Source: Elusimicrobiaceae bacterium (lineage in GTDB: Bacteria > Elusimicrobiota > Elusimicrobia > Elusimicrobiales > Elusimicrobiaceae). Taken from it: a stretch of 51,635 nucleotides of DNA. Made by a program: the position numbers and the translations under genes. Below are positions 1-8,859 of this stretch, one piece after another (position 1 is the first letter of the stretch; each line of letters opens with the position of its first letter). The notes under the pieces are model-generated. The model was not told the DNA's origin. It made no database searches and saw nothing but the letters and a program-made list of their open reading frames with translations. The stretch covers positions 1-51,635 of the forward strand of contig JAQVSV010000009.1 of NCBI GenBank assembly GCA_028700325.1, given 5' to 3'.

Positions 1-215
1 GCTCTACATAAATCCCGGCTCTTTCCACTGGGGCCCGCCGATGCGGCTGTTCGTACCGGAGGAAATAACGGTTTTCACGCTCATAAAAAGACCCTGAAAG
101 CAACGGCCCGCCAGAAACCTCTATCCGCATACCGCAGGACGAACGGCATAAAAAACCCGAACTCCCCGACACTTTGCTCCGACGGGTTCGCCGCCCCGGC
201 GCATAAAGAATTCCT

Positions 216-247
216 GAAAAAACGAAGCCCCCGGAACGGGGGCTTCG
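216..247 (-). terminator. Rho-independent terminator after the small secreted protein gene
   Basis: A 10-bp perfect stem (223-232 with 238-247) has a 5-nt loop and is followed on the minus strand by a run of six T residues. It lies 28 bases beyond the stop of the 276-824 gene and so ends the minus-strand peptidase operon. I see no convincing gene or site in 1-215. Confidence 0.85.
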
Positions 248-275
248 CCTGCTATGAGCCCTATCCGCCGGCGAG

Positions 276-824
276 CTACTTCAACCGCACAAAGCCGGCG
301 ACCACTTCATTAAAAACCTTGAGGTTCTTTTCATACACGCTCCCGCCGGCGAACAAACGCAGCACATAAAACCCTTTTTTCTTCGAATCCGCCACCAGAA
401 CGTGCTTTTCGCGGATCCGGACTTCCTTTGCGTCCGGGCTGTCAGGCGGAATGAATTTTACCTGAGTGGATTCAAACGCCTTGGCGGAATATTTGCCGGC
501 TTTTGACCTGACCGCCGGTTTTACACTATTGCCTTTTACCGTCACCGCGCCGCCGCCCATGCCTTTTATAAAACCGGGAATATCCGCGTACAGCGCGTTG
601 CCGGGCGCGTAATAACTCACATAAATCATGGCGGGCGCAAGCCGGGTTGAATCGGGAGAAACCAATTCGGTAGAATAAACACCGAATTCCTCGTCCTCCG
701 TAACTGCGGACAGAGTCCAGCCGGGCACGCTGGTTGAAAAATATCCGTTTTTATAGGTTTTGAATCCGGCGGTTCCGGCCAGAACAACCGCCGAGCATAA
801 AACCGCGCCGAGAAGTTTAATCAT
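276..824 (-). CDS. Small secreted protein of unknown function
   Basis: I do not recognise this 182-residue protein. Residues 1-20 (MIKLLGAVLCSAVVLAGTAG) form a signal peptide, so it is probably exported. The mature part has no membrane segment, is rich in Lys, Val and Ser, and has alternating hydrophobic residues that suggest beta strands. Its N-terminal portion (FKTYKNGYFSTSVPGW) resembles the start of small lipid- or surface-associated beta domains, but no family can be named. The gene follows the HEXXH protein gene by 11 bases and precedes a terminator, making it the last gene of a three-gene operon with a C11 peptidase. A role alongside the secreted peptidases is inferred only from position. 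Confidence 0.75.
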   Translation of the reverse strand: MIKLLGAVLCSAVVLAGTAGFKTYKNGYFSTSVPGWTLSAVTEDEEFGVYSTELVSPDSTRLAPAMIYVSYYAPGNALYADIPGFIKGMGGGAVTVKGNSVKPAVRSKAGKYSAKAFESTQVKFIPPDSPDAKEVRIREKHVLVADSKKKGFYVLRLFAGGSVYEKNLKVFNEVVAGFVRLK

Positions 825-835
825 AATAGCCGCGC

Positions 836-2776
836 CTATTCCGCCACCAAATTTTTAACGGCCCGCACCTGCTGCCGCGCAACGGCGCTTGCGCCGGTGT
901 CATACATGTTCCGCCCTTTCAAAAACTCCGCGCGGATCCGCTCCAGCTCCGAGGTCCTGATCTGGCCGGCGACCTCCTCAAATTCCTCAAGCGAAATCCT
1001 GCTGACCACGCTCATGTCCAGTCCGGTCCGCTCAAGCTCGGCCAAATCGCCGCAGCAGAGCGCATCGCGCCGGCGCAGCTCATCATCGGCGACCGCTATA
1101 ATTCTGGCAGACGCGGCGCGCATGTCCGGCAGGTTGGCGTACTCCTGCTGCGCCACCGCGCGGCGGAACTCCAGAGGGTTTTTGCTCATCGCGTCCGCCC
1201 TGGCAAGAGTCTGGCGCGCGTAAGGAGAGGTTTCCTGCGCGGCGGTCATAAGCCGCGCGAATTCCCTGTCCGTTTTCATTTTTTCAAGGGTAAACAGCGC
1301 TTCCGCGCCGGCGCTTTCGGCTTCGTCGCTCTGCACATAGGGATCAAGCATCCTGCCGTCCGACACGGAATGCTGCATCTGGTGAGTCGCTTCATGCACC
1401 AGCACCGGCGCAACGTATTTGGAAAGGGAATCAAGCTCGGCCTGATCCGCCAGCAGCTGCGCCGTGGTTATCCCGCGCTGGTCCATATACTGCTGAACCA
1501 GCCCGGTGTTAAGCACTATCTCGCCAGTCGCGGCGGCTTCCGGCGCCACCTCATACTTGCCGTAATAGCCGTTGCCCTGCTCCATGCGCACATTTAGCGG
1601 ATTGTCCCTGTAAAACGCCAGCACCTTGCCGCCCGCGGCGGTACCGCCCAATTCCCCGGCCATACGGGCATTGAGAGCCGACACGATCGCGTCATTCTGT
1701 TCCGGCGAAACGCTGCGCTCGACGTTCTGGCTGATGGCGGCATTAGTCAGCGCGGCATCGGAAAAGTCAGTAGTGGTCACACCCCTGCTGTCCGCGGAAC
1801 GTCCGGCTGCGCTTTCAGCGGCACGAACTAAATCATCGAAATCCTTATTGTCGCCGCTTTTGCCGTCAAACAGCCTGTCGAGATACTGTTCACGTCTGGC
1901 TGCGGGCATTTTCGCTATTTTCGCAAGCATTCTGCTGACTTGGCTGTCTTCGTAAGTCATCGCTATTTTATCACGCAGCGCGGCCGACCGCTTGAAATTA
2001 CGCAGATAATTCTGCATAAGCGGCAGATCCTCACGCCGCAAAAACCCCCAGCCCCAATGTGCCCGGAAACGATCGTAATCATAGGAACTGCCGTATTCGG
2101 CCAGTTTGACCATCTGCTCGCGCGCTATCCCCGCCAGCAAAGCGCTCCGCGCCTTCAGATCCAGCGACCGCCACCACCGCACGGAATCCGAATCATACCC
2201 CGGCGTATTGGCAAGCGATTTCCTGGCATAATCGTCCACATAAGATGAAACCGTTACCGCGCCAGCCAGATCCCGTGCGCCGGTTTCAATGCGCGAAAGC
2301 GCGTCATAGTTGCGCAACGCCACGGCAACCTTTTCACGCCGCCAGGCGGGCAGATCCGCCCGGTATCTGTCCAGCCACCGAAGCGTCTGCTCCGGCTCGG
2401 GGCCGAACCCGATCCCTTCGTGGCCAGGCGCGCCCATGTCAATGTACGGTTTGCTCGTCAACCTCGCTTCAAGCGCTTCGCTCAGCGCGGGCGTGGAAAC
2501 TTTGAGCACCAGCCCGTCAACCACGGCCGTCATATCCTTTATGGCGCGCGACCGGGACACCAGCCACGCTTCCAGACCCGGCCGGCGGCTTTTCACGAAA
2601 TCCAGAAACGCGCGATCCCGTGAACATTCCACGGCATAGTCGGGATCCAGCGCCTCCAGCCCTTTTATGCAGTCTGCCGCGCGCACGGCGTAATCCCGCC
2701 CGACGGACACTTCCCCCTGCGCAAAAACCGCGCCGGAAAAAAGAAACACCAGCGGAATCAGCGCAAACCGTTTCAT
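836..2776 (-). CDS. Secreted protein with HEXXH zinc-metallopeptidase motif
   Basis: This is a 646-residue exported protein with signal peptide residues 1-19. The only recognisable feature is HEATH at residues 461-465, a gluzincin-type HEXXH zinc site. Acidic residues in SDEAESAGAEA (about residues 483-493) are spaced correctly for a third zinc ligand. The N-terminal 400 residues are mostly predicted helical and charged, with no family I can name. The start ATG overlaps the stop of the upstream C11 peptidase gene (ATGA), so the two are translationally coupled. Together they look like a two-protease export module. A HEXXH site alone can be fortuitous, but the hydrophobic lead-in (YVAPVLVHEATHQMQH) is typical of true metallopeptidases. 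Substrate is unknown. Confidence 0.75.
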   Translation of the reverse strand: MKRFALIPLVFLFSGAVFAQGEVSVGRDYAVRAADCIKGLEALDPDYAVECSRDRAFLDFVKSRRPGLEAWLVSRSRAIKDMTAVVDGLVLKVSTPALSEALEARLTSKPYIDMGAPGHEGIGFGPEPEQTLRWLDRYRADLPAWRREKVAVALRNYDALSRIETGARDLAGAVTVSSYVDDYARKSLANTPGYDSDSVRWWRSLDLKARSALLAGIAREQMVKLAEYGSSYDYDRFRAHWGWGFLRREDLPLMQNYLRNFKRSAALRDKIAMTYEDSQVSRMLAKIAKMPAARREQYLDRLFDGKSGDNKDFDDLVRAAESAAGRSADSRGVTTTDFSDAALTNAAISQNVERSVSPEQNDAIVSALNARMAGELGGTAAGGKVLAFYRDNPLNVRMEQGNGYYGKYEVAPEAAATGEIVLNTGLVQQYMDQRGITTAQLLADQAELDSLSKYVAPVLVHEATHQMQHSVSDGRMLDPYVQSDEAESAGAEALFTLEKMKTDREFARLMTAAQETSPYARQTLARADAMSKNPLEFRRAVAQQEYANLPDMRAASARIIAVADDELRRRDALCCGDLAELERTGLDMSVVSRISLEEFEEVAGQIRTSELERIRAEFLKGRNMYDTGASAVARQQVRAVKNLVAE

Positions 2777-4083
2777 GGCCGCCTCGCAAAATCTTTAAAC
2801 ATGCGCGGATTGATTGTCCACTTTATAAAATCGTCCCAGCGGCTCAGCCGCGCGAATTTAGTATCGTCGTATGACGGCCGGTATGCGGAGCGCGCCATGT
2901 ATTCGCTGATCCCGGCGCCCGGGCCGGTATACGCCAGCACCGCCGAATCAAGCGCGCCAAGCGCTTTTTCCGTAGCGGCGGACACTTCCGTATTTTCTGA
3001 AAGCCGCCTGTCTTCGCTGACCAGCGTTATGTAGCTGGCAATATCCACCGACATCGGATGAGAAGCGTCGTCCGGCGCCTGATGATAGCCGTAACTCGCG
3101 ACTGCCTGAAACTTGGCTTCCACGGCGGCGGAATCCGCTCCGCTTTTCATAACGGCATCGCTCCAGCTGTTCAGGGCCGAATAAAGGGCCGGCAGTTCCG
3201 AGCTCTTTATGGCCGTATGGGTTTTATTGGAGTATGCCGCGCCAAACGCGCCCACTATCACCCGGCCTAACGCTTCGGCATCCATAGCCGGGTCTGTTTT
3301 GAGCGCGGCAAGAATCCTGTCGTACGGATAGCCGCCAACAGGCTGAAGATCCTGGGAAGCGGTCACAACCTGCGCATAATCCTTCACTTCCGCCAGCACC
3401 GACAGCATCGCCATATAGCAGGCGTCAAAACCCAGCAGATCCGGGGTTTTGCCGCTGCGGGCTTTTATCTGGCGCAGGGCCCGGCCCAGTTCCCCGATCC
3501 TGATTTCGTTCATGCTCAAATCGTTTTTGCCTACGGACAGTTCCGCGCCCCTGTTGCTCCCGCCCCACAGGTCGGACCAGCCGAGCCCGTGGTTCCACAA
3601 AACAAGCGCATAGCGCCGCGCCGGATATTTAGCCATTGCCCAGGTGGCAAAATTGGCGAACGCGCTCCACGACCCCATATCCGCCTTTACGCTTTCAACC
3701 GGCCGGGACTGCAGTTCTGCGCTCCCTTTTTCTCCGCTTTTGCCTACAAGGTAGCGGTCAACCCTGTCGTTGCGCAGCAGCGTGCCGAACTGTGTCACGA
3801 TGGCAACCCGGTCATCTGACCCGACCGCCTCCATCTCGCGCATGTCGTCGTATGCGGCCGGGGTCAGATCGTTCTTGCCGCTCATGAACACGATCACTGT
3901 CCAGTCCCGTACGGATTTTTGCGCCAGCGGCGGCGCAAGCAGCGCGTTCTTCACTTCCAGCTCGCAGGCTTTGCGCCCGCTTTTCCCGGCCGGCTCCGGT
4001 TTTTCCGCAAAAGCAAAGCCGCCCGCCGCGCAAACCAGCGCGGCCAGCGACAGCGATAAAAGCGGAACCCTCAACAGTTTCAT
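2773..4083 (-). CDS. Secreted clostripain-like (C11) cysteine peptidase
   Basis: A 436-residue exported peptidase of the C11 (clostripain) family, clan CD, which usually cleaves after basic residues. Residues 1-26 are a signal peptide. The core starts with WTVIVFMSGKNDL, then the catalytic His165 in LWNHGLGW and the catalytic Cys222 in GFDACYM, followed by the VTASQDLQPVGGYPYD segment that typically shapes the substrate pocket. An AGGAG ribosome-binding site precedes the ATG. It is the first gene of an operon with the HEXXH protein and the small secreted protein. It is a paralogue of the plus-strand peptidase at 5525-6796. Family assignment is secure; substrate and activation by self-cleavage cannot be judged from sequence. 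Confidence 0.92.
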   Translation of the reverse strand: MKLLRVPLLSLSLAALVCAAGGFAFAEKPEPAGKSGRKACELEVKNALLAPPLAQKSVRDWTVIVFMSGKNDLTPAAYDDMREMEAVGSDDRVAIVTQFGTLLRNDRVDRYLVGKSGEKGSAELQSRPVESVKADMGSWSAFANFATWAMAKYPARRYALVLWNHGLGWSDLWGGSNRGAELSVGKNDLSMNEIRIGELGRALRQIKARSGKTPDLLGFDACYMAMLSVLAEVKDYAQVVTASQDLQPVGGYPYDRILAALKTDPAMDAEALGRVIVGAFGAAYSNKTHTAIKSSELPALYSALNSWSDAVMKSGADSAAVEAKFQAVASYGYHQAPDDASHPMSVDIASYITLVSEDRRLSENTEVSAATEKALGALDSAVLAYTGPGAGISEYMARSAYRPSYDDTKFARLSRWDDFIKWTINPRMFKDFARRP

Positions 4084-4175
4084 AAACTCCTGCTCCGACC
4101 GGCGGTATCGTCCCTGATATATGATATTATCCCATTGTCACCGTTTTGACCAGCGCCAACAGGCCCAGACCTGTC

Positions 4176-4188
4176 GGGACTTTAGACC
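4176..4188 (+). repeat. Short motif GGGACTTTAGACC, copy 1
   Basis: This 13-base stretch at the 3' edge of apbE matches GGGCCTTTAGTCC at 5337-5349 at 11 of 13 positions in the same orientation. Both copies are preceded by a related AACAGGCC-containing segment. They may be members of a dispersed repeat family; two copies are weak evidence. Confidence 0.3.
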
Positions 4189-5231
4189 TATTTTACAGAA
4201 TTGCCGGATTTCGGTTCCTGCGGAAAAATCGTCCATTCCGCACCGGACGCAGCCGGCCGGTAAAGGTACGGCCTGACCCCGGCTGACTGATAAACGAACG
4301 ACGCGCCCGGCAACAGCCTCAACGCCTTTTCAGCGGCCGCCGCACCCAGCAGGAATACTACGGAAGACGGGTACGATCTGCCTATATCAGGGAAATGAGC
4401 CGTAACGCTGGATACGCCTTCAACCGGCCTGCCGGTTCGGGCATCTATGATATGGCAGTAACGGCGCCCGTTTATCTCCACAAACCGCTCAAACGCGCCG
4501 GTAGTCACCACAAAACCGCCTGTAAACGACACGGTGCCGGCCAGCCGCCCCTCGTTTTCCGGGTTCTGGATGCCGAATTTCCAGGGCTTGGAACGTTCGC
4601 CAAGAACCGCGATATCGCCGCCGAGACTGCACATCACCGCCGCGCCATTCCGCTCCGGCTCGGCAACCGCCGCCGCGCGACGCAAAGCGTATTCGCGCAT
4701 GATACCGCCGAGATTTACGCTCACCCCGGCAGTAAAACGCACGGTATGGGAGGAACTGTCTAAAACAACAGCGTTAAAATCAACAAGTTCAAGCGCGTCC
4801 GCTATTTCAGAATCTGAAGGCAGCCGGTTGTGGCGGGCGCACTGCCTCCATAACTCCCACACCGGCGTAAAAGTTATATCGAACCGGCCGCCGGTCATAC
4901 TGCTCAATTCAAGGCCCTTTGCAAGCAGCCCGAAAGTTTCCGGATCCACGGCAACCGGCTGAACCCCAGCCAACCCGTTTAACCGGGAGATTTCGCTTGC
5001 CGCATCGTAATAGCCGAATTTTTTCTCCAGCCGCCGCCATTCGGAAAAAACAGCCGACGAAAGGCGGACTGCGCTGCCCTCATCAGCCGCACCCGACACG
5101 CGCACCTCCGCGCGCACACCCAGAATATTATCCTCCGCAAATATCTTATCAGCGGCAGATGCGGCAGTTCCGCAAAAACCAGCCGGCCCGGAAAAACACG
5201 CTAAAAACATAAAAAGGATTTTCTTCATCAT
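4188..5231 (-). CDS. apbE: FAD:protein FMN transferase (ApbE family)
   Basis: About 347 residues with an export signal (MMKKILFMFLACFSG). ApbE enzymes move FMN from FAD onto a Thr or Ser of target proteins outside the cytoplasm, for example Rnf/Nqr subunits and secreted flavoproteins. Visible family motifs are the SLGGDIAVLG glycine segment, FVVTTGAFERFVEINGR, and the hallmark HIIDARTGRP followed by VTAHFPDI. In this last segment the usual metal-site Asp/Thr region is somewhat altered (GRSYPSSVVFLLG instead of the common A-x-A-D-A-x-S-T). No Nqr or Rnf subunit is in the window, so the acceptor protein is unknown. I chose the ATG at 5231; a second ATG lies 3 bases downstream and a GTG 9 bases upstream. 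No clear Shine-Dalgarno is seen. The gene lies 104 bases upstream of the C11 operon and may be co-transcribed with it. Confidence 0.88.
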   Translation of the reverse strand: MMKKILFMFLACFSGPAGFCGTAASAADKIFAEDNILGVRAEVRVSGAADEGSAVRLSSAVFSEWRRLEKKFGYYDAASEISRLNGLAGVQPVAVDPETFGLLAKGLELSSMTGGRFDITFTPVWELWRQCARHNRLPSDSEIADALELVDFNAVVLDSSSHTVRFTAGVSVNLGGIMREYALRRAAAVAEPERNGAAVMCSLGGDIAVLGERSKPWKFGIQNPENEGRLAGTVSFTGGFVVTTGAFERFVEINGRRYCHIIDARTGRPVEGVSSVTAHFPDIGRSYPSSVVFLLGAAAAEKALRLLPGASFVYQSAGVRPYLYRPAASGAEWTIFPQEPKSGNSVK

Positions 5232-5303
5232 AGCCAGCACCCGTTTGCAGAGATGGTTTTATGATAGCATATTTATAAATGAACACATTTAAAAGAGCGG
5301 AAA

Positions 5304-5350
5304 CAGGCCTGACCCCATCAGGCCTGGCGGAGGCATGGGCCTTTAGTCCC
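5304..5350 (+). repeat. Inverted repeat plus GGGCCTTTAGTCC motif upstream of apbE
   Basis: A perfect 9-bp inverted repeat (CAGGCCTGA, loop of 5, TCAGGCCTG; 5304-5326) is followed at 5337-5349 by GGGCCTTTAGTCC, which resembles the motif at the other end of apbE. It has no T-run, so it is not an intrinsic terminator. It sits in the divergent interval between apbE and the plus-strand peptidase, so it could be an operator or a repeat remnant. Confidence 0.35.
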
Positions 5351-5429
5351 TTGCCGCATATATATCCGCCAACTAGAGTATGTAGCGATACCGCGAAAAA
5401 TTATCAGCATGCAGAACGATAAAAAACAG

Positions 5430-5459
5430 TTGCAAAATTCAAAATAAAAATGCTACGGT
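5430..5459 (+). promoter_or_regulatory. Candidate promoter of the plus-strand C11 peptidase
   Basis: TTGCAA and TACGGT are separated by 18 bp, with a TGC extended -10 just before TACGGT. This is a moderate sigma-70 match in an A/T-rich stretch about 65 bases before the start codon. It is a guess rather than a strong call. Confidence 0.3.
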
Positions 5460-5524
5460 GAGGTATGCTGAAAGGTTAATCCGTTTCAGCGACCTTAACA
5501 AAGGCAAAAATACGGAGGCTGGAA

Positions 5525-6796
5525 ATGTTTAGAAAAAGCTTCGCAGTTGTAGCATCCGCGATGTTCCTGGCGACAGGCGTGTCGTTCGCCCGGGTCCCCG
5601 CGATCAGCACACTCGGTACACCTGATCAGTTTAAAGACGTCGTCGTCCCCCAGGCGAAGACGAAAGCTGCCACCTGGACCATCATGGTCTATGTCAATGC
5701 AAAAAACAACCTGGAAGAGTACGGCCTGAAGGATGTCAACGAAATGGAAATGGTCGGCTCCAATGACAAAGTCAATGTCGTAGCCGAGCTCGGCCGCATC
5801 AGAGGATACAGTTCAGTTGAAGGCAACTGGACCGGCTCGCGCAGATATCTTGTCCAGAAAGACAACGATGCTTCCAATATCACCTCCCCGGTTCTGGTGG
5901 ACATGCCTAAAACCGATATGGGCGACTGGAAACACCTGGTAGATTTTGCGCAGTGGGCGAAAGCCGCTTATCCGGCGAAGAACTATATGCTCATCGTCTG
6001 GAATCACGGCGCTGGCTGGATCAAAAACAGCAAAGGAAAAGGCATTTCCTATGATGACGAAAGCGGCAACCACATGACCACGCCGCAGCTCGCGCAGGCT
6101 CTTAAGGAAATCGGCGGCCTGCAGGTTTACGGCTCCGACGCCTGCCTGATGCAGATGGCCAGCGTTGACTACGAAATCAAGGACTATGTGGATTATATCG
6201 TCGGCTCCGAAGAAACCGAACCCGGTGACGGCTATACTTATGACACGTTCCTGGCTCAGGTAAACGCATCCGACCTGTCGTCGCTGGCCGTAGGCAAAGC
6301 TGCCGTCGACGCTTACACGGATCATTACGTTTCCATCCAGCAGGGCGCCACGCAGTCGCTCGTCAAAACCGCCGCCATGCCCGGTTTCATCGCCGCGCTT
6401 GACGCGTTTGTTGACGCCACGATGGCTACAAACGATAAAACCTCCGTCAAAACCGCCCGGTCTAAAACAGTTTCTTACGCTTATTCCGACAACAAGAGCC
6501 TGAGCCATTTCGTCAACAACCTGCTCGGCATCACCACCGACGAAAAGGTAAAAACGACTGGTGCCGCCCTCGTCAAATACACCGATAATGAACTTGTTGT
6601 GCATAACCGCACCAACACCGGCACCAGCAGCTGGGACAACAAGAATTACGGTAATTCGAAAGGGCTGGCAATCTACCTGCCCAGCTACAACTTCAACGCA
6701 ACTTACAAAGAACTGCAATTTGCGAAGAACTCCAAATGGGCTGACTTCATACAGTGGATTAACGCCAAAGACACCACCCCTGTTCCCGCCCAGTAA
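5525..6796 (+). CDS. Secreted clostripain-like (C11) cysteine peptidase, second copy
   Basis: A 423-residue exported peptidase with a signal peptide at residues 1-22 (ends VSFA). The C11 core begins ATWTIMVYVNAKNNLEEYGL. His161 in WNHGAGW and Cys207 in GSDACLMQ are the catalytic pair, and VGSEETEPGDGYTYD matches the pocket-forming segment. It ends with a Pro-rich tail (TTPVPAQ). A strong GGAGG-type ribosome-binding site precedes the ATG, and a perfect hairpin terminator follows the stop, so it is monocistronic. It uses fewer rare G/C-rich codons than the paralogue at 2773-4083, and its long A/T-rich leader suggests it may be well expressed. The paralogues share only the catalytic core, so the duplication is old. 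Confidence 0.93.
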   Translation: MFRKSFAVVASAMFLATGVSFARVPAISTLGTPDQFKDVVVPQAKTKAATWTIMVYVNAKNNLEEYGLKDVNEMEMVGSNDKVNVVAELGRIRGYSSVEGNWTGSRRYLVQKDNDASNITSPVLVDMPKTDMGDWKHLVDFAQWAKAAYPAKNYMLIVWNHGAGWIKNSKGKGISYDDESGNHMTTPQLAQALKEIGGLQVYGSDACLMQMASVDYEIKDYVDYIVGSEETEPGDGYTYDTFLAQVNASDLSSLAVGKAAVDAYTDHYVSIQQGATQSLVKTAAMPGFIAALDAFVDATMATNDKTSVKTARSKTVSYAYSDNKSLSHFVNNLLGITTDEKVKTTGAALVKYTDNELVVHNRTNTGTSSWDNKNYGNSKGLAIYLPSYNFNATYKELQFAKNSKWADFIQWINAKDTTPVPAQ

Positions 6797-6822
6797 TCAG
6801 GAATTGAATGTCGTCTTTCTCC

Positions 6823-6856
6823 CCCCCCGCCGGATAATCCGGCGGGGGGTTTTTTT
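6823..6856 (+). terminator. Strong Rho-independent terminator
   Basis: A perfect 12-bp stem (6823-6834 with 6838-6849) has a 3-base TAA loop and is followed by seven T residues. It ends the C11 peptidase transcript. The remaining interval to 7100 shows no gene; I see no clear promoter or ribosome-binding site for the next gene in it. Confidence 0.95.
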
Positions 6857-7100
6857 CAGTTTTGCTTTCAGCCTGTACGCAACAGCAACGCCTTGTCAAT
6901 TCCAAAGCATGGCGAACAAAACCAGCCCCTCCCGCAATGCGCTGTGATCCGTGGGGGTTAAAAAAAAGCTTGAAGCACTCCGCGGTTAACATCAAAACAT
7001 ATGACAGCCGCAAACGCAGCCGTCAATTAGCGCCGGGCATTCCGGTCCGTTGAGCTTGACGCGGCTTTTATCGGCGCCGTGTTTTTATTATGATATTGAC

Positions 7101-8849
7101 ATGCCCCGTACAAATTTTCGCATTGCAGCAGCCATTCTGCTTTGTCTGGCTGCGGGCGCGTCCGCACAATGCCGGGCGGAAGAGCGTTCCGTGCGCGATA
7201 TTATTGAACAGCTGGCAATTGCGGCGGACAGGCATCAGGCAGCCGAAGTGATCGCCAGTTCCTCACAATCCGTAACAAACGCCATGTCGGTGCAGGATTT
7301 CACGACACTGTCCGAAACGGAAAAAATCGCGCAGGTTCTGCTTGTTTCCATGGATTATGACGAAGCTGAAAAGTACCGCCCGCTCATTGAAAAAGGGCTG
7401 GTGGGGCACGTTCTGCTGCAATGGGGCAATTATTCCCTGGAAGAAACCCGCGCGCTGACGGAACGGCTCGCGGCCTGGGCGGGCAAAAGCCCGCACGCCG
7501 TGCCGTTGCTCATCTACGCCGATTACGAAGGCGGCACGGTATTTACTCCGGTAACGCTGGGCCTGACGGATCTGCCTACCAACATGATGCTGGGCGCGGC
7601 AAACGATCCACGCGCCACAGAAACGCTTTTTCACCTTGCCGGGCTTGAAATGCGCCGCGCCGGCATACACATGAGTTTCGCGCCGGTGCTCGACGTAAAC
7701 ACCAACCCGAAAAACCCGATCATTGGAGTGCGCTCGTTCGGCTGTGATCCCGTGAGAGCGGCGGAACTGGGCGAAGCGGTGATAACGGGCCTTAAGTCGG
7801 CCGGAGTGGGCGCGGTGGCGAAACATTTCCCGGGCCATGGCGACACTGCGGTTGACTCCCATTTCGGGCTGCCGGTTATTGTGCAGCCGCAAGCCACTTT
7901 TTTTCAAACGCATCTGTTTCCTTTTCAGATAGCGGCGAATGCGGGCGTGACCGGCATCATGTCGGCCCATATCCTGTTCAAAGACATGGATGACGCAAAT
8001 CCCGCCACATTCTCCCGGAAGATTCTGACCGGACTGCTGCGCGAACGGATGGAATTTAAAGGGCTTATTTATTCCGACAGCCTTGATATGCGAGGCGCGC
8101 TGAAACTGCACGGCATCGCTGAAGGCGCCGTCGCCACCATAAACGCCGGGACCGATGTGGCCATTCTGGGCAAAGGCGACGCGGAAAAAGCGCAGGCCGC
8201 GCTCGCGGAGGCCATGAACAGCCCCGAATTCAAAACGCGGCTTGAAACCGCCGCGCGCCGGGTATGGGAGCAGAAACAGCGCATGGGCCTTTTCGAAAAG
8301 GGGTTCAACGTGGATTTCAGCATAGACAAGGCCTATTCAGTTTACGCGGGCAAACTCTCGCAGCAGGCCGTTACGCTGGTGCGCGGAAAACCGGAATTCG
8401 CCGCCGACGGCTCCGGCAAAAAACTCTGCGCCCTGTTTTTCACGCCGCCCAGGTTCGGCGACAAACTGGCCTACTTCGACATGCCGTTCCTAAACGCCGG
8501 CTGGCTTGTGACGCATTACAACGCCTCCGTCACACCCACCCGCGACGATCTGGCATTCGCCGCCGACTGCGTCGCTTCGGCTGACGCCGTGGCGTTCGGC
8601 TCGTTTCAATGGGCGGCGACACCCAACACCGGTCAGATAAACGCCATTGAAAACCTCATGCCGGACAACAAACCCTGCGCGCTTGTCTCGCTCATGAGCC
8701 CGTACGACATTCCGTTTTTCAATAAAGCGAAAAATGTGCTCGCGCTTTACGGCATAAGCAGATTTTCAGCCGCCGGCGCGGCCAACATCCTGCTGGGCAC
8801 GGCAAAACCCGCAGGCACAATGCCCATATCGTTTAAGCCGTTGAACTAA
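7101..8849 (+). CDS. nagZ: Glycoside hydrolase family 3, NagZ-like beta-N-acetylhexosaminidase
   Basis: A 582-residue GH3 enzyme with a signal peptide (FRIAAAILLCLAAGASA), so it acts outside the cytoplasm, most likely on GlcNAc-MurNAc muropeptides or other GlcNAc glycans. NagZ hallmarks are the SFAPVLDVNTNP strand, KHFPGHGDTAVDSH with the Asp252/His254 acid-base dyad, and IYSDSLDM with Asp326 as the probable nucleophile. The length fits the two-domain Gram-positive type of NagZ, with a C-terminal alpha/beta domain (about 400-582), rather than the short one-domain proteobacterial form. The Cys right after the signal (AQC) could make it a lipoprotein, but the lipobox is poor. The ATG at 7101 is chosen because the signal peptide starts there; a TTG at 7050 would place 17 odd residues before it. 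No Shine-Dalgarno is visible. Confidence 0.9.
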   Translation: MPRTNFRIAAAILLCLAAGASAQCRAEERSVRDIIEQLAIAADRHQAAEVIASSSQSVTNAMSVQDFTTLSETEKIAQVLLVSMDYDEAEKYRPLIEKGLVGHVLLQWGNYSLEETRALTERLAAWAGKSPHAVPLLIYADYEGGTVFTPVTLGLTDLPTNMMLGAANDPRATETLFHLAGLEMRRAGIHMSFAPVLDVNTNPKNPIIGVRSFGCDPVRAAELGEAVITGLKSAGVGAVAKHFPGHGDTAVDSHFGLPVIVQPQATFFQTHLFPFQIAANAGVTGIMSAHILFKDMDDANPATFSRKILTGLLRERMEFKGLIYSDSLDMRGALKLHGIAEGAVATINAGTDVAILGKGDAEKAQAALAEAMNSPEFKTRLETAARRVWEQKQRMGLFEKGFNVDFSIDKAYSVYAGKLSQQAVTLVRGKPEFAADGSGKKLCALFFTPPRFGDKLAYFDMPFLNAGWLVTHYNASVTPTRDDLAFAADCVASADAVAFGSFQWAATPNTGQINAIENLMPDNKPCALVSLMSPYDIPFFNKAKNVLALYGISRFSAAGAANILLGTAKPAGTMPISFKPLN

Positions 8850-8859
8850 GGTTATGAAA

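Noticed and set aside
4-84. Minus-strand frame of 26 codons
   Set aside because: Too short, with no convincing ribosome-binding site and no recognisable sequence.
1-369. Plus-strand open frame from the left edge
   Set aside because: It runs through the minus-strand terminator and antisense to the 276-824 gene, and has low-complexity basic composition with no start in view.
5813-6718. Long minus-strand open frame opposite the second C11 peptidase
   Set aside because: It is the antisense of a well-supported gene, and the peptide has no signature; long antisense frames are common in high-GC DNA.
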